From Desulfovibrio desulfuricans (lineage in GTDB: Bacteria > Desulfobacterota > Desulfovibrionia > Desulfovibrionales > Desulfovibrionaceae), in NCBI RefSeq assembly GCF_024460775.1, contig NZ_JANFYZ010000004.1, positions 1 to 64,000 on the forward strand: a stretch of 64,000 nucleotides of DNA, in the 5' to 3' direction. The notes below the pieces were generated by a model. That model ran no database searches. It saw only the letters and a program-made list of their open reading frames with translations, and had not been told where the DNA came from. Shown here piece after piece: positions 1 through 9,605 of the stretch (the first letter of the stretch is position 1; the number at the start of each line of letters is the position of its first letter). The translations under genes and the position numbers were made by a program.

Positions 1-2
1 CA

Positions 3-533
3 TTCTCCACGCGCAGTTTGCTGCGCTGGGGTGATCTGACCGTTCGCTTTCAGCCTCTGGCTCATCAAGGCGTACAGCCCGTCACCTATGCCCTCGACCG
101 GGCGCTGGGATTCCGAGCCAGCCGTGAAACCCGCGCTATGTTGCACGAGCTGGCCCAACGTATGTTCCCTCAACAGGTGGAAGCTGAGTCCCCCCAAACG
201 GTAACGGCAGAAATTGAAATCCTGCAAGGCGAGCAAGCCCTACGCTTCATGCGTGGCCATCTGCACCACACACCGACAGTGACCAAGCCCCTCGTTCATC
301 TTCAGGTAATCTACAATCTTTCCGGCAAAAAGCAGGACGGCAAGTTCTGGATCGGCGAGGCTAGCCCTGTGGGCCTCACGCTAAAGTGGGGCAAGCCGGA
401 CACCGTTGGCCAGCAGCACTTTATTCCCGCCGAAAACTGTGAGGGCAACAATTCCGTGATGGAGCTTGAAGCACGCGCAGAAAAGAAAATCAAAGAAGGC
501 TACTCCCTCAATACAACAAGAAGCTCATTCTAG
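3..533 (+). CDS. Hypothetical protein, 5' end outside window
   Basis: The frame is open from the first bases of the window, so the true start probably lies upstream; an in-frame TTG at 18 is the first possible start inside. The visible part is about 176 residues with no membrane segment or recognisable motif. It ends 9 bases before the next gene, whose ribosome site (aggagg) overlaps the end of this one, so the three genes to 3204 look like one operon. The partners (DUF3150 and CobT-like VWA) are typical of integrative elements and large phages. I do not recognise the family. Confidence 0.6.
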   Translation, partial: FSTRSLLRWGDLTVRFQPLAHQGVQPVTYALDRALGFRASRETRAMLHELAQRMFPQQVEAESPQTVTAEIEILQGEQALRFMRGHLHHTPTVTKPLVHLQVIYNLSGKKQDGKFWIGEASPVGLTLKWGKPDTVGQQHFIPAENCEGNNSVMELEARAEKKIKEGYSLNTTRSSF

Positions 534-542
534 GAGGCTACT

Positions 543-1577
543 ATGGCACAACTTGTTTCTGACATCCGTATTCTTGATAACTTGCTGGCCCTCAATCTCA
601 ACGTCAGCTTGTGGTCAGCCCGACGCAAAATGAGTCAGGAAGACCTGGGCGGCGCAGAACTACCCCCTGAAGATCTAGCTTCTTTGGGCTCAAAGCGCAT
701 TGCCGACCCGGAAAACCTCAAGGTGTTCGGCACACTCAAAGCCCGCGCCTTCAACTACCTTGACCGGCAAGGTGTACGGTTTATGTCCGGCTGGGCCATC
801 CCCGAAGAAAAGGCCGGCGAAATCGTGCAGGAGCTGCTTAACATCCGCACTGAATTCCAGAAAGAAAAGGAAGCATTTCTGGCTGACTATGACCAAAATG
901 TGCAGGCATGGATTGAGAAGCACCATCAGTGGGGCGAAATCATTCGTAACTCCCTTGTGGGGCCTGACTATGTACGCGCCCGCATGGATTTCCGCTGGCA
1001 GTTGTACAAGGTGGCCCCGCTTGAACAGCACACAGACAACACCGCTGTGCTGGAAGCTGGTCTGGCGGAAGAGGTGCAGGGCCTCGGCGGCACTCTGTTT
1101 GATGAGGTGGCTAAGTCGGCTGACGATATATGGCGCAGGGTTTATCACGGCAAGACGGAAGTAACCCACAAGGCGCTTTCACCGTTGCGCACCCTGCATG
1201 CCAAGCTCACGGGCTTGTCTTTCGTAGAGCCACATGTGGCCCCGGTGGCTGACATCGTGCAGGCTGCACTGCTGCGCATGCCCAAGAAGGGCAACATCAC
1301 CGGTACAGACCTGTTGCTGTTGCAGGGGCTGGTCTGCCTGCTCAAGGACAGTACGGCCCTTGTGGGCCACGCCCAAAAAGTTATTGAGGGCTACGGCCCG
1401 GCCTTTGTGTTGGATGCGCTGCTCGCCGTACCATGCACTATGCCAGTACAGGATGACAACGCGAGGCAGGTAGAGGGTACAGTTAATGGAGATGATGACG
1501 AGCCAATTCTGCCTGATATTTCTATGGCTGACAGCGCGTTACCGCATCCTGCCATACCCAGCCTAGGCCTGTGGTGA
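543..1577 (+). CDS. DUF3150 domain protein
   Basis: A 344-residue soluble, charged, mostly helical protein that resembles the DUF3150 family in its opening (residues about 1-60) and in the aromatic-rich middle around residues 140-160. DUF3150 proteins have no established function; they usually accompany a CobS-like AAA ATPase and a CobT-like VWA protein in conjugative elements and phages. The VWA partner follows directly (4-base gap). A clear aggagg site precedes the ATG by about 7 bases. No AAA ATPase is visible, but it could lie left of the window. The family assignment is from memory of sequence pattern, not a search. Confidence 0.65.
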   Translation: MAQLVSDIRILDNLLALNLNVSLWSARRKMSQEDLGGAELPPEDLASLGSKRIADPENLKVFGTLKARAFNYLDRQGVRFMSGWAIPEEKAGEIVQELLNIRTEFQKEKEAFLADYDQNVQAWIEKHHQWGEIIRNSLVGPDYVRARMDFRWQLYKVAPLEQHTDNTAVLEAGLAEEVQGLGGTLFDEVAKSADDIWRRVYHGKTEVTHKALSPLRTLHAKLTGLSFVEPHVAPVADIVQAALLRMPKKGNITGTDLLLLQGLVCLLKDSTALVGHAQKVIEGYGPAFVLDALLAVPCTMPVQDDNARQVEGTVNGDDDEPILPDISMADSALPHPAIPSLGLW

Positions 1578-1581
1578 CGCT

Positions 1582-3204
1582 ATGATACGCACAAAAGACG
1601 TTCTCAACTGTCTGCCCCTTGTGGCATCTATCCTTGGCGACCGCTATGGGGTGCAGGTGCGTATTGGCGGCAAGGAGGCTTGCACCAACGGTAAAGTTAT
1701 CCATCTGCCATCGTTGCCCATTGATTGTGAGCCTGAATTATTGGCATTGGCGAGGTCGTTTGTGGATCATGAATCCGGCCATATCCGGCACACTGATTTT
1801 AGCGTGCTGAAAGCTGAAAACCTTGATCCTGTGACCTTCAACCTCTTCAATTGCCTTGAGGACTGGCGCGTTGAAAAAATGCTGTCAGGCATTTTCCCTG
1901 GCTGCCGAAGAAACTTGAACTGGTTGATACGACGATTCTTTGTAGAGCAAGCACAGCCAAGGGCCGGGGATGATTCCCCGGCCCTTGCTGTTTTGGACTA
2001 TGTGCTGTTGACAGTGCGAGCCTGGGATGTGGATGCGGTGACCCCGGCACGCCAACACGCGGCAAACATCGTGGAGCAGCACTTCCCCAGCTTGAGAGAT
2101 GTTTTGGATGCCATCTTGGTCAAGGTTTATATTCATTGCCCGGATACAAAGGCAGCAGTCGAATACGCTCGACAAATTGCCAAATGCATCAGGCAGTGGG
2201 AACCGCCTCGACAGGCTTCAACTAGCAAACGCGCGAGTACGAACGACCAAGGAGCCACACCTAGGGCGACAGGGGAGGTCAACGATTCTGCCACACAAAT
2301 CAACCAGCAATCTGAACCGGTCCAACCATCGAGTGATTTACCACTCAAGGCCATTTTCCATGCGGAGGGGCAGGATCTACCCCAGCAACTCGGCGAAATC
2401 ATGGCGATTGAGCTTGCCAATAACAGCGCAGAATCCGCTGGTGACGCATTGACCGTGGCGGTAGAAGGCACCCGACATGCAACCCCCTTGCCAGCAGAGC
2501 AGAAGCTGCAAGCCCTTCAGGCCAGCATTGCCCTGCGCACTCGCCTTCAGGGCTTTCTGCAGGCGCAAACGCAAAGGCGATGCAGTATTGGTCGCAGGGG
2601 CACATTGCATGCCAATTCGCTACATCGTCTGCAGGTTGGCAATGCTCGTGTTTTCCAAAAAGAGTCTGTGCAACTGGGCCTCAATACGGCTGTCCATGTC
2701 CTGCTGGACGTAAGCGGCAGCATGGCTGGCGCACCGATTAATCTTGCCAATCGGGCCTGCTATGCCGTGGCAACAGCGCTGAGCCATATCCGTGGCGTGA
2801 ATCCAGCGGTTACGGCTTTCCCCGCTACGACGGTCACAAACTCTATATTCCCCATCATGCGGCATGGGCACGCGGTGCCAGATCTGTTCGACATTCGGGC
2901 TTCTGGCGGCACACCCTTGGCTGGGGCCTTGTGGTGGGTTCTGCAAACCATGCTGCCCCTAAAAGAGCAACGCAAGATGATCTTGGTTATCACTGACGGC
3001 ATGCCGGACAACCCGCTTGCTGCAAACAATGCCATAGGGGTGGCGCAAAAACTTGGTTTTGAAGTTTACGGCCTTGGCATTCGGGATGAACACATCACGC
3101 ACCTGCTGCCGCACACAAGTAAGGTGGTCAACGATCTGCCTGATCTGGTGCCTGCCATGTTTGCCATGCTGCAGGCTGCATTACTCAAAGGCGGTGCAGT
3201 ATGA
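1582..3204 (+). CDS. CobT-like VWA-domain protein with N-terminal HExxH motif
   Basis: 540 residues. The C-terminal third (about residue 370 onward) is a von Willebrand A domain with an intact metal-ion site: DVSGSM, the downstream threonine in SGGTPLAG, and the aspartate in ITDGMPDN. Residues 63-67 read HESGH, a zincin-type HExxH motif, within the N-terminal region (about 1-200). A low-complexity polar linker (about 210-250) joins the halves. CobT-type VWA proteins usually work with a MoxR/CobS AAA ATPase as a metal-chelatase-like or remodelling machine. In element-borne versions the target is unknown. It follows the DUF3150 gene by 4 bases. Whether the HExxH motif is catalytic cannot be told from sequence. 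Confidence 0.75.
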   Translation: MIRTKDVLNCLPLVASILGDRYGVQVRIGGKEACTNGKVIHLPSLPIDCEPELLALARSFVDHESGHIRHTDFSVLKAENLDPVTFNLFNCLEDWRVEKMLSGIFPGCRRNLNWLIRRFFVEQAQPRAGDDSPALAVLDYVLLTVRAWDVDAVTPARQHAANIVEQHFPSLRDVLDAILVKVYIHCPDTKAAVEYARQIAKCIRQWEPPRQASTSKRASTNDQGATPRATGEVNDSATQINQQSEPVQPSSDLPLKAIFHAEGQDLPQQLGEIMAIELANNSAESAGDALTVAVEGTRHATPLPAEQKLQALQASIALRTRLQGFLQAQTQRRCSIGRRGTLHANSLHRLQVGNARVFQKESVQLGLNTAVHVLLDVSGSMAGAPINLANRACYAVATALSHIRGVNPAVTAFPATTVTNSIFPIMRHGHAVPDLFDIRASGGTPLAGALWWVLQTMLPLKEQRKMILVITDGMPDNPLAANNAIGVAQKLGFEVYGLGIRDEHITHLLPHTSKVVNDLPDLVPAMFAMLQAALLKGGAV

Positions 3205-3308
3205 TGGTACCGCTTGATTTCAGGCCTTGGTATCGAACGGGATTATTCCGTTTCTTTACTCTTAACAAAAAGCGGCGCATCCAGCGCTGCTAAATGAAAG
3301 GAAGGAAA

Positions 3309-3380
3309 ATGAATTATCTTAGCTGGATACCAGTTGTTATAGCTGTGCTTCAGGCCATCAAAGATAATTGGGATGACTAG
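3309..3380 (+). CDS. Possible 23-residue hydrophobic microprotein
   Basis: ATG preceded by a purine-rich gaaaggaaggaaa ribosome site. The peptide begins MNYLSWIPVVIAVLQAIK, a single short hydrophobic helix with a charged tail. It sits just upstream of another small membrane-like ORF, which is similar to phage or element lysis or entry-exclusion layouts, but nothing identifies a function. It could be chance. Confidence 0.3.
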   Translation: MNYLSWIPVVIAVLQAIKDNWDD

Positions 3381-3412
3381 CTTGTACTCGGCTAACAAGA
3401 AGGAGCATGGAC

Positions 3413-3574
3413 ATGAGCTGTAAATGGGCATTTATAGGCGGCATACTGGCAGGGATCGCAGGAGTATTCACAGCGGCAGCGGTTTCGGTGGAATTGGAAA
3501 ATCGGAAAGACGGCAGATGCAATGCCGAGGAAGAACCGAAAAGGCTGGCCTTGCCTAAAAGCGAAGGCAGGTAA
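3413..3574 (+). CDS. Small membrane or exported protein, 53 residues
   Basis: An aaggag site lies 8 bases before this ATG; the in-frame ATG at 3407 is too close to that site. Residues 5-26 form one hydrophobic segment (FIGGILAGIAGVFTAAAVSV), followed by a charged tail of 27 residues with one Cys. This could be a signal anchor or a small inner-membrane protein. It ends 20 bases before a strong terminator hairpin, which supports a real transcription unit. Function unknown. Confidence 0.45.
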   Translation: MSCKWAFIGGILAGIAGVFTAAAVSVELENRKDGRCNAEEEPKRLALPKSEGR

Positions 3575-3593
3575 AAATCACAGTTGATTCTTG

Positions 3594-3640
3594 GGCAGGG
3601 AAACGGGGACTTCCCGCTTCCTTGCCTTTGCTATACTTTT
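3594..3640 (+). terminator. Rho-independent terminator closing the VWA operon
   Basis: A 14-bp stem with one mismatch and one G-U pair (3594-3607 with 3613-3626), a 5-base loop, then a T-rich tail (tttgctatacttttattttt). It also lies just past the end of the minus-strand gene at 3662, so it may serve both strands. Confidence 0.75.
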
Positions 3641-3661
3641 ATTTTTCGACTGAAGTATCGG

Positions 3662-3859
3662 TCAAGTCGCAACGTATGTGTTCCATAGCCGAATTGCAGC
3701 AGAGTCACTGACAGACCACTGGAGGGGGCCGTTGCCACATTCACAGGTATATCGGTAGATATCGTTGGTTCTTCCATCCGGTCTTGAAGTTTCACGCTGA
3801 GGCATTTTGCCACACTTGGTACATGGCCGCATGGGAGGGAGGTATTCCTTGTTGCTCAT
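3662..3859 (-). CDS. Lar-like zinc-ribbon protein
   Basis: 65 residues with two Cys pairs: PCTKCGKMP near the N-terminus and CECGNGP in the middle, followed by a SAAIRLWNTYV tail. This CxxC...CxC pattern ending in an alanine-rich helix with WN is typical of the Lar (restriction alleviation) and related phage zinc-ribbon proteins. Phage Lar proteins modulate type I restriction, but many small proteins share the fold, so that role is only a possibility. Its position beside the element end fits a mobile origin. No strong ribosome site is visible before the ATG. Confidence 0.5.
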   Translation of the reverse strand: MSNKEYLPPMRPCTKCGKMPQRETSRPDGRTNDIYRYTCECGNGPLQWSVSDSAAIRLWNTYVAT

Positions 3860-3979
3860 GTGTGGAATATAGGCGTAGTTTGCAGTGCGTGTAAACCTCT
3901 AATGGCGTGAAAGTACATATACATTGTTTACTATCCATTCCCACCAGTTTTCATAAGCCGTGTGGGGAATGGTGTGGGG

Positions 3980-4017
3980 AAAAACAAAAAGGGCTTACAG
4001 CGGGTAGCTGTAAGCCC
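3980..4017 (-). terminator. Terminator of tRNA-Lys
   Basis: A perfect 11-bp inverted repeat (3991-4001 with 4007-4017), 5-base loop. Read on the minus strand it follows the tRNA-Lys 3' end by about 10 bases and is followed by tttttgttttt. Confidence 0.85.
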
Positions 4018-4027
4018 TTAAAATATA

Positions 4028-4103
4028 TGGTGGGTCGTGCGGGGATCGAACCTGCGACTCTCTGCTTAAAAGGCAGATACTCTACCTACTGAGTTAACGA
4101 CCC
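4028..4103 (-). tRNA. tRNA-Lys (anticodon TTT)
   Basis: A 76-base cloverleaf on the minus strand: acceptor GGGTCGT/ACGACCC, anticodon stem-loop with CTTTTAA, T-loop GTTCGATC, and encoded CCA at 4030-4028. The anticodon TTT reads AAA/AAG lysine codons. Confidence 0.95.
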
Positions 4104-4195
4104 GTAGAGACGCGGAATATAGCGACAGCCTTAGCAACTGTCAAGCGCGTCTTGCAACAAAATGCCGATCAAACCCATATTTGCTCAAAAAGCCG

Positions 4196-5929
<1,734 letters not shown>

Positions 5930-6135
5930 AATGCGCTCCAATAGTTCCATTTAATGGGAAGTCCATAAAATTACGCCAAGCTGCGCCCCCGGTCAATGCG
6001 TGGCTGTGCTGGCCGTGCACCCTCATGTTATGCGCTTTTATTCATAGATGGCAGAACATTCTTGACAGGTGCCGCCGTCTAGGCTAGCTTGCTTTTCTGC
6101 ATTCTGGTTCGCTTAATTGCTGGCCTGATGCATGC

Positions 6136-6230
6136 GGAGAGGTGTCCGAGCCGGCCGAAGGAGCTCGCCTGCTAAGCGAGTATACGGGCTTAAACCTGTA
6201 TCGAGAGTTCAAATCTCTCCCTCTCCGCCA
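6136..6230 (+). tRNA. tRNA-Ser (anticodon GCT)
   Basis: A 95-base class II tRNA with a long variable arm: acceptor GGAGAGG/CCTCTCC, discriminator G and encoded CCA at 6228-6230. The anticodon loop CTGCTAA gives anticodon GCT, reading AGC/AGT. Its 3' end is the likely integration site for the island that follows, because 3'-end-like copies recur downstream. Confidence 0.95.
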
Positions 6231-6361
6231 CATACGCAAGTAAAACGGCGAGTTACTGTCAAAGGTAACTCGCCGTTTTTGCGTTCTTGCGGGGTAGGAA
6301 TTGGGGTGGTGCGGGGTGGCGTACATACCGCCGTACATACTTTTGGAGAATCTGTTTGAAA
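6218..6361 (+). repeat. attachment-site repeat, copy A (at tRNA-Ser)
   Basis: The tRNA-Ser 3' end, the spacer catacgcaagta, the terminator hairpin, and then ggggtggcgtacataccgcc / gtacatacttttgg / gaatctg. Copy B at 7370-7512 repeats all these blocks in the same order and orientation; copy C at 11585-11655 repeats the tRNA-end and hairpin blocks. I read this as an att core plus flanking sequence left by repeated integration at tRNA-Ser. The rest of the gap to 6542 also contains a block (6454-6515) resembling 9166-9225. Confidence 0.65.
6243..6282 (+). terminator. tRNA-Ser terminator
   Basis: Stem aacggcgagttac/gtaactcgccgtt with an 8-base loop and a ttttt tail, 13 bases after the tRNA CCA. 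This hairpin is part of the segment duplicated at about 7390 and 11613. Confidence 0.85.
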
Positions 6362-6542
6362 AACTTGTTACACTCTTTTGAATGCCCCACCCCAATTAGA
6401 GTGACCCATCTAATATACGGATAGTGATGACTAAGTGGCCTGGCTAATCGTATTAATGAACACAAAACACATGTTCCCCATTTCTGGCCTCTGTTCATCC
6501 AATATGGCATGCAGCCTGCCGCAAACTCAGCTAGATGTTTTT

Positions 6543-7148
6543 CTAGTCTTTGTCCCATATCGGTTTTCCAGGCCCTGTGCTTCCAGGAAATTGCCATCCC
6601 ATGTGGGTTACAGAGTCGATAACAGTGCACGTAAGTCCCGCAACGTGCCGTTGAATGTTGCGCAGCCACACGATATCGATAGGCGTCACTAATTGTTTAT
6701 TATTTTTGTCAATAAAAAATGGTACCGACCTACCATACTCATCTGGCTTCCTGTGCCACGCCCCATGACACAGGATGTTGCGAAGCTTTGCCGATTCTTT
6801 GATTTCATCCACCAGGGTGTCGATGTTTGGATTGGTCGAACCTGCATTGTTACGAACGGCCTTCCCGTATTTTTCAGCTAAATTCCAAAGCTGGTCGGTG
6901 AACACCTGCCGCAACTGCAGCAACCATGTTTCATAGGCAGCTTCGACTTCTTCGGCACTGGCATATCGGCGAGTCGCCGTGAATGCGAAAATGGCTTTTT
7001 TCAAAACTTCTTCAAGAAAGCTAAAGGTTGCGACTGCCCTACCAAGATGTTCCCAAAATTGCGCCGAATGCAGATTCGTGGGGTACAACGGAGGAAGGCC
7101 ACCCCTATCAATCACATACCTCTTGATTTCCGATGATTCGTCACTCAT
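6543..7148 (-). CDS. Hypothetical protein with HEPN-like RX4H motif
   Basis: 201 residues from the ATG at 7148, which has ggag 8 bases upstream; a longer in-frame start at 7250 lacks one. A mostly helical soluble protein. Residues about 120-140 contain SAKLRNILCHGAW, matching the R-x4-H signature (R-N-I-L-C-H) found in many HEPN ribonuclease or toxin domains, preceded by long amphipathic helices (FWEHLGRAVATFSFLEEVLKKA), as in that fold. It lies alone between att copies A and B of the tRNA-Ser island, typical of cargo. HEPN identity is inferred from one motif and helix content; it may be an unrelated family. Confidence 0.5.
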   Translation of the reverse strand: MSDESSEIKRYVIDRGGLPPLYPTNLHSAQFWEHLGRAVATFSFLEEVLKKAIFAFTATRRYASAEEVEAAYETWLLQLRQVFTDQLWNLAEKYGKAVRNNAGSTNPNIDTLVDEIKESAKLRNILCHGAWHRKPDEYGRSVPFFIDKNNKQLVTPIDIVWLRNIQRHVAGLTCTVIDSVTHMGWQFPGSTGPGKPIWDKD

Positions 7149-7369
7149 TATACTGTCTCCACAAAAATTTGTGAGTGGGATTAACCTTTTGCCAACTATT
7201 GTGAAATTTCTGCAATTATTGTTGGTATTATTGTCTGTAACACCTATCATACAACTTTTCGGCTGTTTTTTCTAATACGGCTACAGGCCTCATTCTGACA
7301 TTTCAAATTCGAAGATACGTTCGCCACAGATTAACCACGTGTGTATTGGTGGACCTACCTTTCTCGCCA

Positions 7370-7512
7370 TCTCCGCCGCATACGCAAGTAAAACGGCGAG
7401 TTACCTTTAACAGTAACCCGACATTTTTGCGTCTAAATGGGGGAAAATTGAGGTCGGCTCGGGGTGGCGTGCATACCGCCATACATACTTTTGGGGAATC
7501 TGGTTAAAAAAA
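7370..7512 (+). repeat. attachment-site repeat, copy B
   Basis: ctccgccgcatacgcaagtaaaacggcgagttac, a decayed right hairpin arm (gtaacccgacatttttgcgt), then ggggtggcgtgcataccgcc and atacatacttttggggaatctg. It matches copy A block for block. The remainder of the gap 7149-7574 shows no gene. The right hairpin arm has lost pairing, consistent with an old copy that no longer works as a terminator. Confidence 0.65.
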
Positions 7513-7574
7513 CGATGGACGACTAAGCTGTTCCAGAGTGCTTCACTCCGTGGATATTTTGAACCTCTGGTAGG

Positions 7575-8420
7575 CTACCATTCGAAAAAGGTCGGTTCAC
7601 CACCAAATTCTCTGAGAAGCAAGTCGAATCGCAAGTATTGCTTCTTTACTGGAAAAGCCTCAGCGGGAAGCTTTATTACTTTTTTAAATGCATTACTAAT
7701 GCACATTACGTGATATTCTTCTATTTTTCTAAGGTAATACTCACATTCATCAAGATCTTTTCCAATTCTTTCTTTTAGCAATTCATACAAATCTTTATGA
7801 AATTCAATTAACTGTTTTAAAAAATCATTTGCCAAAATGTATATAGGAACATTTCTGTTCTTCAATAAAAACTCGTATCCTCCATTTTTGAAATTTTTCC
7901 ATTCGCTGTTATTCTTAAAAATATAAATATCATCTATCAATTCTTCTTTAATTAATACATCTACATACTTTCTTTCGCTTTTAAAATTATGATGAATTGT
8001 CCAATTTAAAATTGGAATAGCTTCATGTGTTTGATAATTCCGTAGTGACAAAAAAAAATCAAATTCTGGCTTATTAATCAGCTCCTTATTTATTTCTTCA
8101 TAGCTCATCAACTTAGTATTCTTTACTGCATCTCTATACGGTAAAATTGTCTGCATAAATGAAAAAAATATGTAATTTGCTTCTGTTTGAAACTTTTGCA
8201 AATGGATATGGTCTTCTAAAGATATTTTATTATCATTTTCATCAAATAGTTTTCGCAGTTTTACCATTGACATATGCGCATAAAAGAGAATTTGATTAGC
8301 AGAAAAGAAAATTTTAAACAGCTTAACACTTTCTGTTGATAAAATTTTATTCTTTGTATCTTTAATATTGATATGCTTTTCCACAAAATCATGTTCATTC
8401 CACTCAAAATTATTTGACAT
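7575..8420 (-). CDS. AT-rich hypothetical protein, possible HEPN-like
   Basis: 281 residues, rich in Lys, Ile, Phe and Asn, with AT content far above its neighbours: a clear sign of recent transfer. The helical sequence contains FFLSLRNYQTHEAIP (about residues 123-137), an R-x4-H pattern (R-N-Y-Q-T-H) like HEPN active sites. No membrane segment. The start at 8420 has a gaaggg site at suitable spacing; an ATG 3 codons upstream is too close to it. I do not recognise the family. It is cargo of the tRNA-Ser island; a role in phage defence is only a guess from context and motif. Confidence 0.5.
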   Translation of the reverse strand: MSNNFEWNEHDFVEKHINIKDTKNKILSTESVKLFKIFFSANQILFYAHMSMVKLRKLFDENDNKISLEDHIHLQKFQTEANYIFFSFMQTILPYRDAVKNTKLMSYEEINKELINKPEFDFFLSLRNYQTHEAIPILNWTIHHNFKSERKYVDVLIKEELIDDIYIFKNNSEWKNFKNGGYEFLLKNRNVPIYILANDFLKQLIEFHKDLYELLKERIGKDLDECEYYLRKIEEYHVMCISNAFKKVIKLPAEAFPVKKQYLRFDLLLREFGGEPTFFEW

Positions 8421-8856
8421 TGCACCCATCCCTTCATTTAATTACAAATTAAATTCTCCATCTACAACGATGACAATGGAACCTATCATGCAATAGTAAT
8501 AATTTCTTAACTGCATTTTACAGCACAACCCACCAAACAATTCACTGCGCCTGCACTTAATATTTTTCTATTCTTTATCGCGGATAGACTAATCAGACCA
8601 AAGAAAGCATACGCAAATTTTTCCTGATGTTACTCTGACGGGACTCGATGGACAAGAGTACCCCCTCAATTTTTGCTTCTAAGCCGTCTTTAACCGCACA
8701 CCTTCATCACATGCGCTAGTGCCAAAATGCCTGAAACCGGCAGATATGAACGATTTTGTCTATCTCCCATCAATCGACACCGCCAAAGTACCAACAAACG
8801 CAGAAAGGGCGTGTTGCCATAAAGTAACACGCCCTTTTCCACTAGCACAGCCAAGC
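8421..8856. other. Gene-free AT-rich gap
   Basis: 436 bases between the AT-rich cargo gene and the integrase remnant. Base composition changes from very AT-rich to average at about 8640. I see no credible ORF; the only clear structure is the hairpin at 8807-8842. Confidence 0.5.
8807..8842 (-). terminator. Hairpin after integrase remnant
   Basis: Near-perfect inverted repeat aaagggcgtgtt-gccataaagt-aacacgccctttt. On the minus strand it follows the integrase stop by about 15 bases. It has T runs on both sides, so it may act in either direction. Confidence 0.65.
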
Positions 8857-9165
8857 CTACCCTTCTGCCTCAGCCTCACCCCCAGGGGCAGTTACCGACT
8901 GAACCGCCCCTTCAATGACCCCGGCCAGGCGGCCAAGGTTGGGGGCAACGCTCCGCCGGTAAATATCAGTAGTGCTGGGCCGCTGGTGACCCAGAAGTTG
9001 CTGTATATCCGTTATGTCTGCCTTCTGCGATTTGACCAGACTGACGGCAAAATAGTGGCGTATGGCGTGGAACCCGAATGGGGTTACCCCAGCCTTCCAA
9101 CAAAGCCGCTTCAGCATCAGCTTCATTGATGGCTGCCGCATGGAGTATGGGCCTGAGTAACCGGG
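8857..9165 (-). pseudogene. C-terminal remnant of a tyrosine integrase
   Basis: About 102 codons remain of what is normally a 350-400 residue tyrosine recombinase. The remnant keeps FGFHAIRHYFA (H-x-x-R box), LLGHQRPSTTDIY (second His region and the catalytic Tyr) and the usual C-terminal tail. The frame is closed by a stop at 9166-9168, and the catalytic box I Arg and the DNA-binding N-terminus are missing. It is thus an inactive relic of the integrase that inserted (part of) the tRNA-Ser island. Upstream sequence to about 9440 shows only scrambled similarity to the island flanks. Confidence 0.75.
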
Positions 9166-9345
9166 TTAATGAACACAAACCCCATATTGCCCGTTACTGG
9201 CCTCTGTTCAGCCACTAAGACATGCGGCCAGACGAAAAGGAACATCTAGCGCCATTGCATAGCTGCCTATTTTTCGGCGGAATAGGGAGGCGTACATAGC
9301 GTTGGAAGATCTGCACGGGATTTTTCTTAAACCTACGGCGGGCCT
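9166..9345. repeat. Scrambled copy of island-flank sequence
   Basis: The block taatgaacacaaa...actggcctctgttca (9166-9213) resembles 6454-6505 (taatgaacacaaaacacatg...tctggcctctgttca), and ggcgtacatagcgttggaagatctg (9288-9312) resembles the flank in copies A and B. The two blocks appear in opposite order to copy A, as expected if one lies at the other end of an inserted element. The gap continues to 9605 without a credible gene. Confidence 0.45.
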
Positions 9346-9605
9346 TACCGACAGATATTTGAGCTACCACGCAGCAACAGTCCTGGGGGGCGCAACCGGC
9401 AAACGTACTCGGGCGGGAGCATGAAAACTCCATGGCATCCATTTCAACCGTTGAACGTGTTTTAGTGCTGCTTCAGACATAGTTCTGCCTCATCCAAACC
9501 ACGCAAGGGAGACATCCGGTCGAAATAAAGGCAACGCCATACAGGTCCGTTGACATCTTGGTTCTTGGCATATAGTGAATTTCGCCAATATACCAGGAGG
9601 CAACC

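Noticed and set aside
3907..4092. Plus-strand frame ending in a RAGIEPAT-type sequence
   Set aside because: This string is the reverse complement of a tRNA read as protein, a well-known artefact; the locus is tRNA-Lys and its terminator.
3900..4103. tRNA-Lys as attachment site of the left-hand element
   Set aside because: The tRNA terminator follows its 3' end without interruption, no integrase lies nearby and no second copy of the tRNA end is visible, so integration there is not shown.
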